Shown piece after piece: positions 53,253 to 64,000 of a DNA stretch of 64,000 nucleotides. The notes beneath the pieces were generated by a model. It was given only the letters and a program-made list of their open reading frames with translations. It was not told where the DNA came from and searched no databases. Both the position numbers and the translations under genes were made by a program. Numbering within the stretch: position 1 is the stretch's first letter; every line of letters begins with the position of its first letter. Source of the stretch: Latrodectus hesperus (lineage: Eukaryota > Arthropoda > Arachnida > Araneae > Theridiidae); the NCBI GenBank assembly GCA_037975125.1, contig JAJQOW010000014.1:6572457-6636456 (forward strand). The letters run 5' to 3'.

Positions 53253-53575
53253 CTGCGAAAAGCATGTTGTAGAGGCAGCTAAGATCTGTAATAGGTTGTT
53301 ACGCTATTAAATAAGAAGAAGAATGCCATTGTATATTTTTCTCTATTTGCATAAACTTTCTTCAATGCATAGTATATTGCTTTTTCTATGTCCTATTTTT
53401 TCTCCTTATATATAACTCATTGAACATGTCTGGGATTTCCTCGATAGGAAACTAACTCGTACAGATATTAAGGCATTAAATAAGGCTGAACTTGTGAAAA
53501 CAAGTCCAAACTATCTGGAATGACATTCTCCATGACTTCATTCAGAATTTGTTTGATTCAATGCCTTATGAATGA

Positions 53576-54570
53576 ATACTGACTCTCATCGCTTAAGCGT
53601 GATGGGTATACAAAAAGTTAATTTCCAATGTTGTTTTTTGTTATTTTATCGAGAAAATTTATTCGTTTATTTACACTATCAGCAATGTATGAAATAAATT
53701 TCATTAATTTCTGATAATTCTTTCTAGGTATTGTTATTTTCACTGAAATGAATATGTTTTGTAGCGAAAGCAAATCAAAGCGTGGATAATAAAATCAAAT
53801 GTTGATATTAAAATGTTTTTATGTCTAAAAAGTAGTACTTAATTTGAAGGTATACAAAATTATTAAAATAAATAATATTATTTATTTTACATCGGATAAA
53901 CAGATAAACTTCAACTAAATTTTGAATAATTTTGTTATTTGTTGAAAAAACTACATCTTAATATACAAAAATCCGTCACCACTTTAAGCCATTTATAAAT
54001 AGGCTATCTAACTCAACATTTTTGTTTGCACTGCTATTGCGTAACCTTGCCTAGTTTAATTATTGTAAAAATGATTCTAAAGCTGTGTTTATGTAACTTG
54101 TAATAATAAAACAAAATCAAAAATATTTTAAACTTCATTAAAAATTATATTGGATGGTATTTTTTGAGACATGTAATATTTTAAATGCTTTAATTATATT
54201 TTAATAAAGTATTTTTGTTCAAATATGATACAATTAGTTTTGAAACTCAAAATCATTAATGCTGCTTGCAATTTTGTTTAACATCTTTCATGTCTAACTG
54301 CATAATATTTAAGTTTAGAATTCTCAGTATAAATTCAAATATTAAAAAAATTAACTTTTTGTATAACTCCAACTATTCTTTCTAAAAACTTATAATTCAC
54401 TTTGACGTTACTGCGAATCTTAAGACTAATGTATGAGTTACTAAATTTGAAATTAATGATTGCGTTATTAAACAGTGTTGTACTGAAGTCTAAGAATACG
54501 TAGGCATTTTACATTTTGTTTGAAGTTCTGAAAGAGATTTTACCACAGTATGCAGAAACTGGCCAATAAA
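53576..54570. other. AT-rich, no gene recognised
   Basis: It may hold the unidentified right TIR of the Tc1 relic. Nothing else was seen. Confidence 0.45.
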
Positions 54571-54574
54571 TAAG

Positions 54575-54815
54575 AAATGCATGACTAATATTTCATTGGA
54601 CGGTCTTTCCCATAGACAACAGCTTTAATTCCTTTGAACATCGAGTCTAAATGCTTGTGGAGCGCACTTAAGTTCAGATAATACCCTTTATGGGTTCTGC
54701 GGATATTTTTATCTTGTAAATGAAGCGGAAGAGGGTAGGGTGTCGCATGCATCTTTGCATTCTATTCCAGTACACATTTTCAACGGGGTTAAGTTCTTCA
54801 TAGCGTGATTTTATG
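54575..54815 (-). pseudogene. Possible DDE transposase C-terminal scrap
   Basis: On the minus strand, ELNPVENVYWNRMQRCMRHP (about 54,737-54,800) resembles the N-P-I-E-N-x-W block of Tc1/mariner-type transposases. After a stop and frame change, LHKHLDSMFKGIKAVVYGKD lies at about 54,600-54,665. The rest of the 124-codon frame upstream (to 55,048) shows no transposase features. The assignment is tentative. Confidence 0.3.
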
Positions 54816-55110
54816 CGATTTTTCTTTGGGTAAATACTTGAATTAGTTTCTCTTGATTTAAGGAAAATCTTATTTAATGAAATTTTAGAAAAAAAACTCT
54901 TCTTTTTGAAAATGGGGTAAGATGTACACGCACACATTGAGAATTGAAAATGAAAAATAAATGAAGTATTCGGAAACCCTGAAAGCGGAATAAACCTAGG
55001 GAACAACAACCCAGAACAAGTTCTACGTTCCAATAAATTTAATAACATTTTATCCGTTTTCTAACAACATTTACAATTACAGCAATTCAGTAGTTTCTTA
55101 CAAAGTTTTT

Positions 55111-55190
55111 GCTCGATAGTACTCTCATAGTACTCTCATATCGGCTCGATAGTACTCTCATATCAGCTCTCATATCACTCTCATATCAGC
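55111..55190. repeat. Short minisatellite, ctctcatat-type
   Basis: Irregular tandem units such as gatagtactctcata and tcagctctcatatca, about 6 copies of a CTCTCAT core. Confidence 0.75.
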
Positions 55191-55392
55191 ATTGTAACGA
55201 TTATTGCTCACATTAGCAATTTTGGAGTTTTCAAATTATTATTTTTTTTAAATTAAACACTCACCTAAAACGCAACAGCTGCACATTTTTACTGTAATAT
55301 ATTGGCAAAAATCTTAGTTGTTTATTTAATTTGTTCTTAATCTTTCCCAAGTCAATTTATCAATACTAGATGTATGTAAATTTCTCTATATA

Positions 55393-56328
55393 CGAGGTAT
55401 ATCCAGAAAGTAAGTTCCGTTTGGTAATAAAATTAAATTGTGTACAGATACAGAAAAATTATTTATTGCATAAAATTCTACAACTTTTAAACTACTTTCC
55501 CACATAACTGCCGTAATTTTGCAGTCATTTGTCATAGCGTGGCACAAGTTTTTGTATACCTTCTTCATAGAAGTTTGCCGCCCGTGTCTTCAACCAGTTG
55601 AAAACAGTTTCTTTCAGCTCTTCGTCATTGTTGAAGGGTTGACCGCCAAGGAAAGACTTGAGATCTAAGAACAGATGAAAGTCGCTAGGAGTGAGGTCAG
55701 GACTGTACGGAGGATGGTCAAACACGTCCCAGCCAAATCCCTATAGGAGGTTTTTCGTCACATTTGCAGTGTGTAGTCGTGCATTGTCGTGAAGAGAAAC
55801 AACACCTTTTGACAGCAATCCTCGGCGCTTATTCTGCATTGCGCGGCGTAATTTCCTAAATGTCTCGCAATAAACACCTGCATTGATTGTAAACTTGCGC
55901 TTTTCCTGGATCTTGTCATCAATCTCGTGAACCAGTTCTTCTGTAACCAAAGATGGACGCCCACTTCGTTCTTCATCGTGCACTTCACTACGTCCTTCAT
56001 TGAACTGTCGGACCCATCTTCTTACCATAGAATAACTCATCGCATTTTGTCCGTAAACTTCGCAAATTTGCCAATAAATTTCAATTGGTTTCACTTTCCT
56101 AGCATTCAGAAAACGAATCACAGATCTGATTTCACAAGCGGCGGGTTTTTCAATCAACACCGACATCGTATACAAGCAGAACAAAGCGTACGTGGCTGAC
56201 AGTGATCTCAAAATGGCGCACGTTTCTTATCCTTGATACAGAGCGTCTACCGCGCATGTGCGGAACTGCGATCACAGCGCTGCAGCAGAGATAAATTGAA
56301 ACGGAACTTACTTTCTGGATATACCTCG
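55393..56328 (-). mobile_element. Mariner element, internally deleted, perfect 30-bp TIRs
   Basis: The ends are perfect inverted repeats of 30 bases (55393-55422 and 56299-56328, starting cgaggtatatccagaaagta), flanked by TA at 55391-55392 and 56329-56330, the mariner target duplication. It is 936 bp in total against about 1.3 kb for full-length mariners, with the deletion inside the transposase gene. Perfect TIRs with an otherwise readable frame point to a relatively young copy that could have been mobilised in trans. Confidence 0.95.
55492..56166 (-). pseudogene. Mariner transposase with large in-frame deletion and two stops
   Basis: The start Met at 56164-56166 (MSVLIEKPAACEIRSVIRFL) opens the HTH DNA-binding domain, including NAMSYSMVRRWVRQFNEGR and RSGRPSLVTEELV. 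At KRKFTI the sequence jumps directly to NAGVYCETFRKLRRAMQN, so the centre, including the first catalytic Asp region, is deleted in frame. The second Asp (LHDNARLHTA) and the third (YSPDLTPSDFHLF) remain. In-frame stops occur just after VTKNLL (about 55,741) and after PRYDK (55,525); the family end is the stop at 55492-55494. Not functional. Confidence 0.93.
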
Positions 56329-56330
56329 TA

Positions 56331-57199
56331 TTTATCTAAAAATCATTAATTATTTCAATCTTATCATTTTTGAAGCTTCACTACTTTAAATAAGATAAGC
56401 TATAGTTTACGTGAAATAAACTAATGAGTATTTTTAAAACTCATACATTGTTTATCTTTTTTAAGAAAATCAATAAAGTAAAACATATAATAAGTCTTAA
56501 ATAATTTTGATTTGATTTCTTAATCATTTTACTGTGTTCTTTGTTTAATTTTCATCTCAATACGTCACCGAATATTTTTGAGCAAATGATCATGAAAAAG
56601 TTCGTTTTTAATAATATTTTTATCTTCGCCTTCATATTCTAAATTCATTTTATGTTTAAAAAGGGTTATGTTGAATCCAATTAGCTTTTATTACATTTTT
56701 TAACTCAATTACTAGAGTATTTTATATTTTACTTATTTGTGTTACAGATAGTAACATGGGACTAGATGTATTAAATTTATTGTATATGGTTTAAAATATA
56801 TCTTTAAAGCCCTCTATTCATTTTTATTTGGGGTTAATATACAAAATAAGCAGCTGCACGTCATTATTGTCTTTAAAATATTTCACAAAAATAATAAGGA
56901 ATAATCATGACATAATTAGTTGACCTTTCTTGACGATATCAACACAACTGCCTTCAGTTAATAAAAGAAGAACAATTAAAAAATTACGTCTTTATCAATT
57001 TGACTAATCTCGATTTACCTTTTTTACGGAAGCAAATCTAATAACAACCATCATATATTATGATGAAAGGCCCAAATTACGAAATAAAATATACCAGGCT
57101 TGTGTGTGTGATTTATTTATTAATAAGAAACTATTTAGAGATGTCAGAAACAAAAAAGCTATCCAATTGACGAAATATGCAACAAATGAATAATCCTTA
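56331..57199. other. AT-rich, no gene recognised
   Basis: Nothing structured was noticed. Confidence 0.5.
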
Positions 57200-57209
57200 A
57201 CTTTTTCAC

Positions 57210-57620
57210 AGAATACATTTCTTATAAAAATATGGCGAAACCCAATGAGCGATGCATCGCCAATTTTGGCGACCCATTCGTCTCAAGATGTGGGTTTCAA
57301 AGTTATAAAGGAAGCAAGCAGGATAATAGAAAGATAGCCATGGACAAAAGATAGCTCTCCAGCTTTTCCCAGGGGAACTGGATTCAATTATCTGAAATGG
57401 ACAAAAATCAGGGTCCTCCGGTTCCTTAAGCTGCGATCTATCATGACTCCTGGTGTGCATTTTTCCCCGTCCACCTTTTATTTCGTCAACTGAAATAGCT
57501 CTCCTGGAATTTCAGATTGATATATGGAGATAGGGGTTTATCGAGTTCGAGGTTTGACTGCTTTTTAAAGCCCATCCGAAATCGAGCGTGAGAAAAATCG
57601 AAATTTATGAATCACCTTTC
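57210..57620. other. Higher-GC island without coding signal
   Basis: About 400 bases of markedly higher GC (for example gcgatgcatcgcc near 57,249, cagggtcctccggttcc near 57,409 and ccccgtcc near 57,464). The 84-codon minus frame (57,206-57,460) has no recognisable domain. No TIR, tRNA box or RT motif. Flanked by ordinary AT-rich DNA. Confidence 0.4.
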
Positions 57621-58514
57621 AAGCAAGGAAGCAAAAAAATGATTATGAGATAGCGGGTCTCACTTGAATTGCAGGAGAGTGAAAGAAATCATTCTTCAAT
57701 ACATTATGAGATAGAAACGATTTCCCGCATTGGAAGTAATTCAATAATTATTTTAGAATATAATTAATTCTGATAATCAATAGATTTTATAATTTAAGCT
57801 TCTTTCAAAAATTCTAATAAAAAATAATTTCTGCCGAAATGTTTAAAAATATTTTATGTTATATTCATTTTAGTGATATTAGAAAACTGTCCATTGAATT
57901 ATGAAATCAGCCTAGCTATTCTATTAATTTTAAATACAGAATCTTGATTAATCTAGACAAAACAATCCCAAAAGATACTTCTGGTTTTGAGTAAAAACTA
58001 TTTTATCTTATGAAATTAATTATGTTGACTACTTAATGCAGAAATAAAAGATATTTTCAGTATTAATTAATGTTACTGTAAATTTTTCCAATATACTGAT
58101 TTTCTTATTACTTCCTATAGAGGAGGAATATTGTACAATCTCTTATAAATCAATGTTTTCAATATATTATAAAATAAAAGGGAGAATCTGTTTTTCTGAA
58201 ACAACAATGTGACACTTCCAGTTGTTTCAAAGTAGTGTGTAAAACAGTTTTATCTTTATTTTCTAGAGGTACTTTTATATATTAGCCAAAGCTCCAAAGT
58301 TGTTTACAAATAATATTTATTCCATAAGCATTTCTATCTCTTGCATATCTGTATATGAAAGACATTGAAAAAATCTGTCACGTTCCAGATATTTAAATTA
58401 ACGTGCTATTGCATGAATTATCAGTGAGTTTTATTTCTGTTGATGTTTTATTTATAGCACTTGGACAAGCTCCATGCAATTAGCTATGTGAATTTATGTC
58501 AGTATAGTGTGTGT

Positions 58515-58536
58515 CTTTCGTTTAAGCAAACGAAAG
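58515..58536. other. Hairpin, 9-bp arms
   Basis: ctttcgttt / aaacgaaag with the 4-base loop aagc, just upstream of the SINE-like segment. Confidence 0.65.
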
Positions 58537-58559
58537 TGAAAGTACGACTTTGCTCTAAT

Positions 58560-58811
58560 CTCCTCCGGTAGATGGCACCACCGGATGATCTACACCCTCA
58601 TATTCGACATTATTCTGAAGGGGGAGAGACTTTTTTCCAGTCCATTACACATATGGTAAGTGCTCAATGAACGACCACAGAATTTTCGATTATACAGATT
58701 TAATGAGCACTTATATCGCGTGTACTCACTGGATCTTTGGTGGCACTGGAAATCGAATCCCACCCTTCCGAAAGGAAAACTGATTACCTAACCACTAAGC
58801 TACCAAAGCCC
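58560..58811 (-). mobile_element. tRNA-derived SINE, family C
   Basis: Minus strand. The head at 58,811-58,745 (gggctttggtagcttagtgg) carries an A-box-like tagcttagtggttaggt and a degenerate B box gggattcgatttcc. The body contains gagtacacgcgatataagtg and a ctcattgagcacttacc segment. The 3' limit is uncertain. No second copy is in this window. The head is too diverged in its B box to be a functional tRNA. Confidence 0.65.
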
Positions 58812-60073
<1,262 letters not shown>

Positions 60074-60380
60074 ACGTATTACGTTTAAAATTACGTTGAT
60101 TTTATATTATAAAAATTAAAAGTTGTTTAACGATTATAAATATGCTTAAATCCTAACTAATCTTGTATGTGAGGGAAAACATGTTTAAATCCTAAGTAAG
60201 GATTTATTCAGTTCAATCAAAAATGGAAAATTCAAATCACAAAAGTAATATTATATGTAAATAACATTGCTTATAATAGATTGTACAATAATATAAATAA
60301 TATTATGTAGTAAAGTTTAGTTGTAATTTTTAAATAACAAGAAAAGATTACTTTAGGATGATACAGCTTAGTAGGTAAAA

Positions 60381-60381
<1 letters not shown>

Positions 60382-60426
<45 letters not shown>
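60382..60426. repeat. (AT)n microsatellite, about 45 bp
   Basis: Pure AT followed by a short tgtgtgtatctgtgtg tail. Confidence 0.95.
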
Positions 60427-60430
<4 letters not shown>

Positions 60431-60539
60431 GTGTATCTGTGTGCATATATGCATATATTGTGGTGAATCCTTAAATGACAAACAAATCACTCAAAATTTC
60501 AAAAAAAAGTACTCCAGATTATAGACATAACATTCAGTA

Positions 60540-61060
60540 TGGAATTTAGGAAATGAAGCGATTTTCCCTCACCTACAAGATTTAGCAAGGAGAAACTAAA
60601 CATTCTCTCCCTTCTATTTAAGGGAGTAAGAACGCTATTTTTGTTCTTTCCTCCCATTTCTTCATCTGCAGGTGCTTTCAACAACCACTGCTAACAAAAA
60701 CACATGTTGATCGGAACCTCCACACTCTTCGTGGCCTTAATCTTGGAACAGAATGGAAGGCAGCCCAGGGACAACAGCGTTACGGGTAATTTATCAATGA
60801 TGTCATACCGAATCTCATCCCTCGGACTTGTTCCTACTCTTCTAAAGACGCCCCTCTCTCTTCACTTATTTTTCTTGTTTGGAAAAGCAGAGAGATGGAA
60901 CGGGAGGAAGAAGTTGAGATGATTGCTTGTTAGCTTTTTCTCAAACGATGCCGAAGGATTATGGAAGGGTGAAGATGTCATGTAGTCTTCCCCCGTTTGC
61001 TTTGATCGATTGTTTTCTAGACAAAGTGACAAAATTTTCAGAAACATTTCTCTTCAGTTA
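60540..61060. other. Higher-GC island without coding signal
   Basis: About 500 bases richer in GC than both flanks (for example ccctcggacttgttcc near 60,820, acgcccctctctctt near 60,849 and gggaggaag near 60,902). Frames of 60-72 codons occur on both strands with no domain. No transposon signature. The start has a small palindrome, ctcccttctatttaagggag (60,608-60,627). Confidence 0.4.
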
Positions 61061-62067
61061 ACGAGAGAAATTTTTATATTCTGTGAGAGATTTAGTCATT
61101 ACAAAGCCTTTTGAAAATAGAGTGTTGTTCAAGAATAATTTACAAACCGTTCCAGAAAATGCTACAAAATATGAGTTTTCGTACAAAATTGAATGTTTTG
61201 CTTCTTTGTATGGCTTAAATTACATAGTTTAGTTTCCCTTAAATAAACTCCTATTTCAATAAATTAAAAATATCAGTTTCTACTTTTCTTTTTTAAATAC
61301 CCAAATATTGTCAACATTTTTTAACACAAGCTAAGCGTTATACACATTTAATAATATCTACATACAAATTTAATTCTGTTTCCCTATATAGAATTCAGAG
61401 TATTGATAAGCAAACAATATACTGGATTTTTATAAAGTATAATTAGTTTTAGAATAAATGAAGTAGATATAATTTTTAGGTTACTCTATTTTAATTGGTT
61501 TCTAGACTTCATATATTTTTAAATGAATAGCCCTAGTTCTAGCTTTTGGAAGATTTACAAGTCGCTTACATGAAAAACATCTTGAAAAATAACTAAACAA
61601 TACAACTAAATTAAATTTTTGATTTATTAAATGACAAATGGTTTTATAATTAGTTTTAATTTAATAATAAAAAAGTTATCATTCAACTAAAATGGTTTTA
61701 TTGAAATAATTCGAAAAATTCGTGTAAGAAGAATAGCTATACATATCCATCTATAATTTTTAAATTTCTACTTTCTTTTATTTTAATAATATTGCAAATG
61801 ACAGTCTTCAATAAAGATTGATGTTAGTAGTTTACTGAATTGTTTTTAACTAACAATGTTTCTTCTATAATTTAAGTTGATTCTTTAACTTATCACTCAA
61901 AGAATAAACTTAAATTAAACTTTTTTTATAAATTATCACCTTGTGAAAAAATTTTATCATAACATATTATAAAATATTTTAAATATTAAAGAACTGTAAA
62001 ATTTCAGAATTTTTTTATCTTAGAAAATGTTTAATTTTATTCATTTCTCCTACTTTGCTGAAAACAA

Positions 62068-62115
62068 AGACGCTTCATATTTACATGCTAATATACATGT
62101 AAATATGAAACGTCT
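62068..62115. other. Hairpin, 20-bp arms
   Basis: agacgcttcatatttacatg (62068-62087) pairs with 62096-62115 with one mismatch (C opposite A) around the 8-base loop. Confidence 0.75.
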
Positions 62116-63344
62116 ACATTTTTAAATTGTAATTATTTTATTCCAGATTTTTTCAAAGATAAAGTTCGTTACAAGATATTTAGTGAAATTTATAATTATT
62201 TATACAATTTCATGTATAATTATGTTATTTCTTTCATTTCGTATGTAATTAAATCAAGAAATAAAAACTTTCATTATAATAATGCAGCTAAATAAAATAC
62301 TTTCAATAAATTTATAATTATAATCTAACGAAGATTAATTTTACTTACAAAATTAAAGAACAGAAGTTAAAGAATAGACTAAATTAAAGAATAGAAGTTT
62401 TTCTAATCTTAATGCTCTAAGAACTTTTCACAAAAATTAAAAAAAATAATCTTTCTAGTTTACTGATACATCAAGATTATAGCAACAATACTAAACATAA
62501 AATTCATAAATTTCTAAAATTTTCTGGAAAGAAAAACATTTTTCAAAAGGTAGCATTTACGTGTTATAACAATTAAATATTTTAACAAAATATACATTTA
62601 TTTTTAATTCATTCTCTGTTATACATTTTATTATAATATTTATATAAGAAAATATATAACTTTAAATTTTTGAGCTTATTTTTATCAGTGTACAAATGAA
62701 ATTATTTTGCTTTAAGTAAGGAAAATAGTTTCATCATATAGAGAGATATAAATGCTAATGAACAAATATCTCTAAAACTCTAAAAATATCTGAGTTATTA
62801 AAATAAAAATGCTTATGTATAGAAAAAAATTATTTTAAAAATGGTAGACATCTTAAATTCACTAAAATAATAAAATTCTTTGAATATTTATCAATTGAAT
62901 ATATTTATAGGAGAAGTCAATATTGTATTTTATTGAAATATAAGTATTTTTTTGTAAAAATCGTGTAGAAAAATCTTGATAATTCAAATCCTAAAGGAGG
63001 CATTTTTAAATAACACTGATTTTGTCAAATATCTTTATAATTAACTATATGTGATATCACATTATGATAATGGCATTAAATTGAAATATAGATGAAAAAA
63101 TTAGCTAAAAAGTTTTACTTTTTTTTATTTATTAATTGAAATGAGAAAATTATTAGATTATGAGATTTAGATTGTGAGACTGATTTTAATGTGCGTTAAT
63201 GCTCAAGATTTAACATTTTTTTATAGTTTTTATTAATCGTCTAGTTATTTATTTTGTTGCAATGAAAATTTGGCGAACGATTCAAATGAGTTATACGTCA
63301 ATAAATTCTTAATATCCAATGATGATCAATTCTTAATATCCAAT

Positions 63345-63377
63345 TTAACATTCCCCCAATAAATGGGGGAATGTTAA
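63345..63377. other. Hairpin, perfect 13-bp arms with a GC core
   Basis: ttaacattccccc (63345-63357) and gggggaatgttaa (63365-63377) around aataaat. Just upstream, aattcttaatatccaat occurs twice (about 63,304 and 63,329). Confidence 0.75.
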
Positions 63378-64000
63378 AAAGTAAGAAGCATCTTGAAAAT
63401 ATGATTATAGAGTTTTTTTATTTTGTTCTAATGATACCAAAATAATTATTAATAATCTATGAGTTTAACTTAAAAAGTTTCGGTATTAACATATATTTAG
63501 CAGATGTTTTGTGATTAAAGCAATAAGAGTCTAGAAATTATTATTTCCCGTTATTGTTTAATGTACCTTAGATTAAACTTTATGAATTTCTCGGAAACAA
63601 GCTTACTTTAAGCATCTTTATTTTGTCCGTAGCGGACTGTTCAACAGATTAAGATTGAGTAAGATGGCATCTGTTATGTTCTGCCATCTGGGTGGACTTT
63701 TTTTTAATAGTAACCCATATCTATGTGCCACTAAAAGGAAATATTTGAAAACTCCAAGCATTCACTATAACAGATACTCTCTCATAAAGCAACATTTTTC
63801 TTATATTTAATGATGATAGGTATCAATCTCAAGACCTCTTGTTCTGAAAAGCATAATTCTATTCCTAAAACTATTCTGAAAAGCACTATCCAATTCTTAA
63901 TAGCACAAAATATTAGACCACACTTAACACTTTATAGTCTTAGCTAAAACATTTTTCTAAATGCAATATGTGAAAAAGAAAAACATAAAAAAGGATAGGT

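Larger units (their letters stand above)
52882..53321 (+). mobile_element. LINE 3' end inserted in the Tc1 relic
   Basis: Target duplication aatgccagtgta (52870-52881) and aatgccattgta (53322-53333), 11 of 12. The coding part reads ARGRPPTKWLVDS, stop, NDLKILNVGNWQRVALDRLS, and after the SINE KHVVEAAKICNRLLRY, stop, then a (GAA)n tail (53,313-53,321). It is the same type of LINE C-terminus (GRP-x-x-KW ... W ... A-x-DR) as at 18.2 kb but a distinct family. It is 5'-truncated with an internal stop and a frameshift near 52,920. Confidence 0.85.
52600..53575 (+). mobile_element. Tc1-like transposase relic, host of nested insertions
   Basis: The 5' part (about 52,600-52,881) ends in a QDNA motif, the second catalytic Asp region of Tc1 transposases, at about 52,864-52,876. 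After an interruption at 52,882-53,321 the gene resumes at 53,334 with decayed sequence, then IEHVWDFLDRKLTRTDIKAL (from about 53,420) and, after a frameshift, IWNDILHDFIQNLFDSMPYE with a stop. It is a different Tc1 lineage from that at 21.4-24.1 kb. TIRs were not located and the N-terminal limit is unclear. Confidence 0.75.
61061..64000. other. AT-rich, no gene recognised
   Basis: No coding or RNA gene seen; two hairpins are listed separately. A slightly GC-richer patch at about 63,625-63,700 (ccgtagcggactg, agatggcatctg) has no recognisable motif. Confidence 0.5.

Noticed and set aside
54674..55048. 124-codon minus frame as a real gene
   Set aside because: Only its last part resembles a transposase block, and that continues in another frame after a stop; the upstream part is AT-rich sequence with Phe, Ser and Lys bias.
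55927..56199. 90-codon plus-strand frame
   Set aside because: Antisense shadow of the mariner transposase.

Overview
This is a strongly AT-rich, non-coding stretch of a eukaryotic nuclear genome. I recognise no host protein-coding gene, no intact tRNA or rRNA gene, and no bacterial-type operon or CRISPR array. Long pure (AT)n tracts, tRNA-derived SINEs, 5'-truncated LINEs, Tc1 and mariner elements and a solo LTR point to an arthropod. The particular Tc1 and LINE families resemble ones I remember from orb-weaving spiders, so a spider is my best guess; this is inference from memory, not a search result. Almost every long open frame is either (AT)n translated as Ile-Tyr or a broken transposon gene.

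Layout. Bases 1-10,268 are about 2.85 copies of a 3.6 kb head-to-tail tandem unit that probably runs off the left edge. Each unit carries two hairpins. A diverged scrap of the unit (10,455-10,626) and a CpG-rich patch (10,627-11,000) follow. At 12,318-13,422 a 5'-truncated LINE with an RNase H domain sits between 15-bp target-site duplications (TSDs). At 17,892-19,262 a 0.68 kb segment carrying a small LINE insertion is tandemly duplicated. At 21,379-24,108 lies a dead Tc1 element with both terminal inverted repeats (TIRs), split by about 1.2 kb of foreign sequence. The stretch 24-31 kb is nearly featureless.

A 246-bp MITE-like foldback lies at 31,209-31,454. A minus-strand LINE 3' end (34.6-35.3 kb), a tRNA-derived SINE (35.4-35.7 kb), a 606-bp solo LTR (35,847-36,452) and a second SINE family (37,341-37,514) form a cluster. 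Around 42.3-42.8 kb are a tRNA-like foldback and another SINE. Between 52.6 and 53.6 kb is a three-level nest: a Tc1 remnant split by a LINE fragment that is itself split by a SINE, with target duplications at both inner levels. At 55,393-56,328 is an internally deleted mariner with perfect 30-bp TIRs. A third tRNA-derived SINE family is at about 58.6-58.8 kb. The rest is AT-rich sequence with microsatellites, hairpins and a few higher-GC islands without coding signal.

Nothing here forms a working gene system: all transposase and reverse-transcriptase remnants are truncated, frameshifted or carry stops. The most informative structures are the 3.6 kb array with its hairpins and mosaic variation, the datable nested insertions, and several unassigned higher-GC islands that could be regulatory or old mobile DNA.
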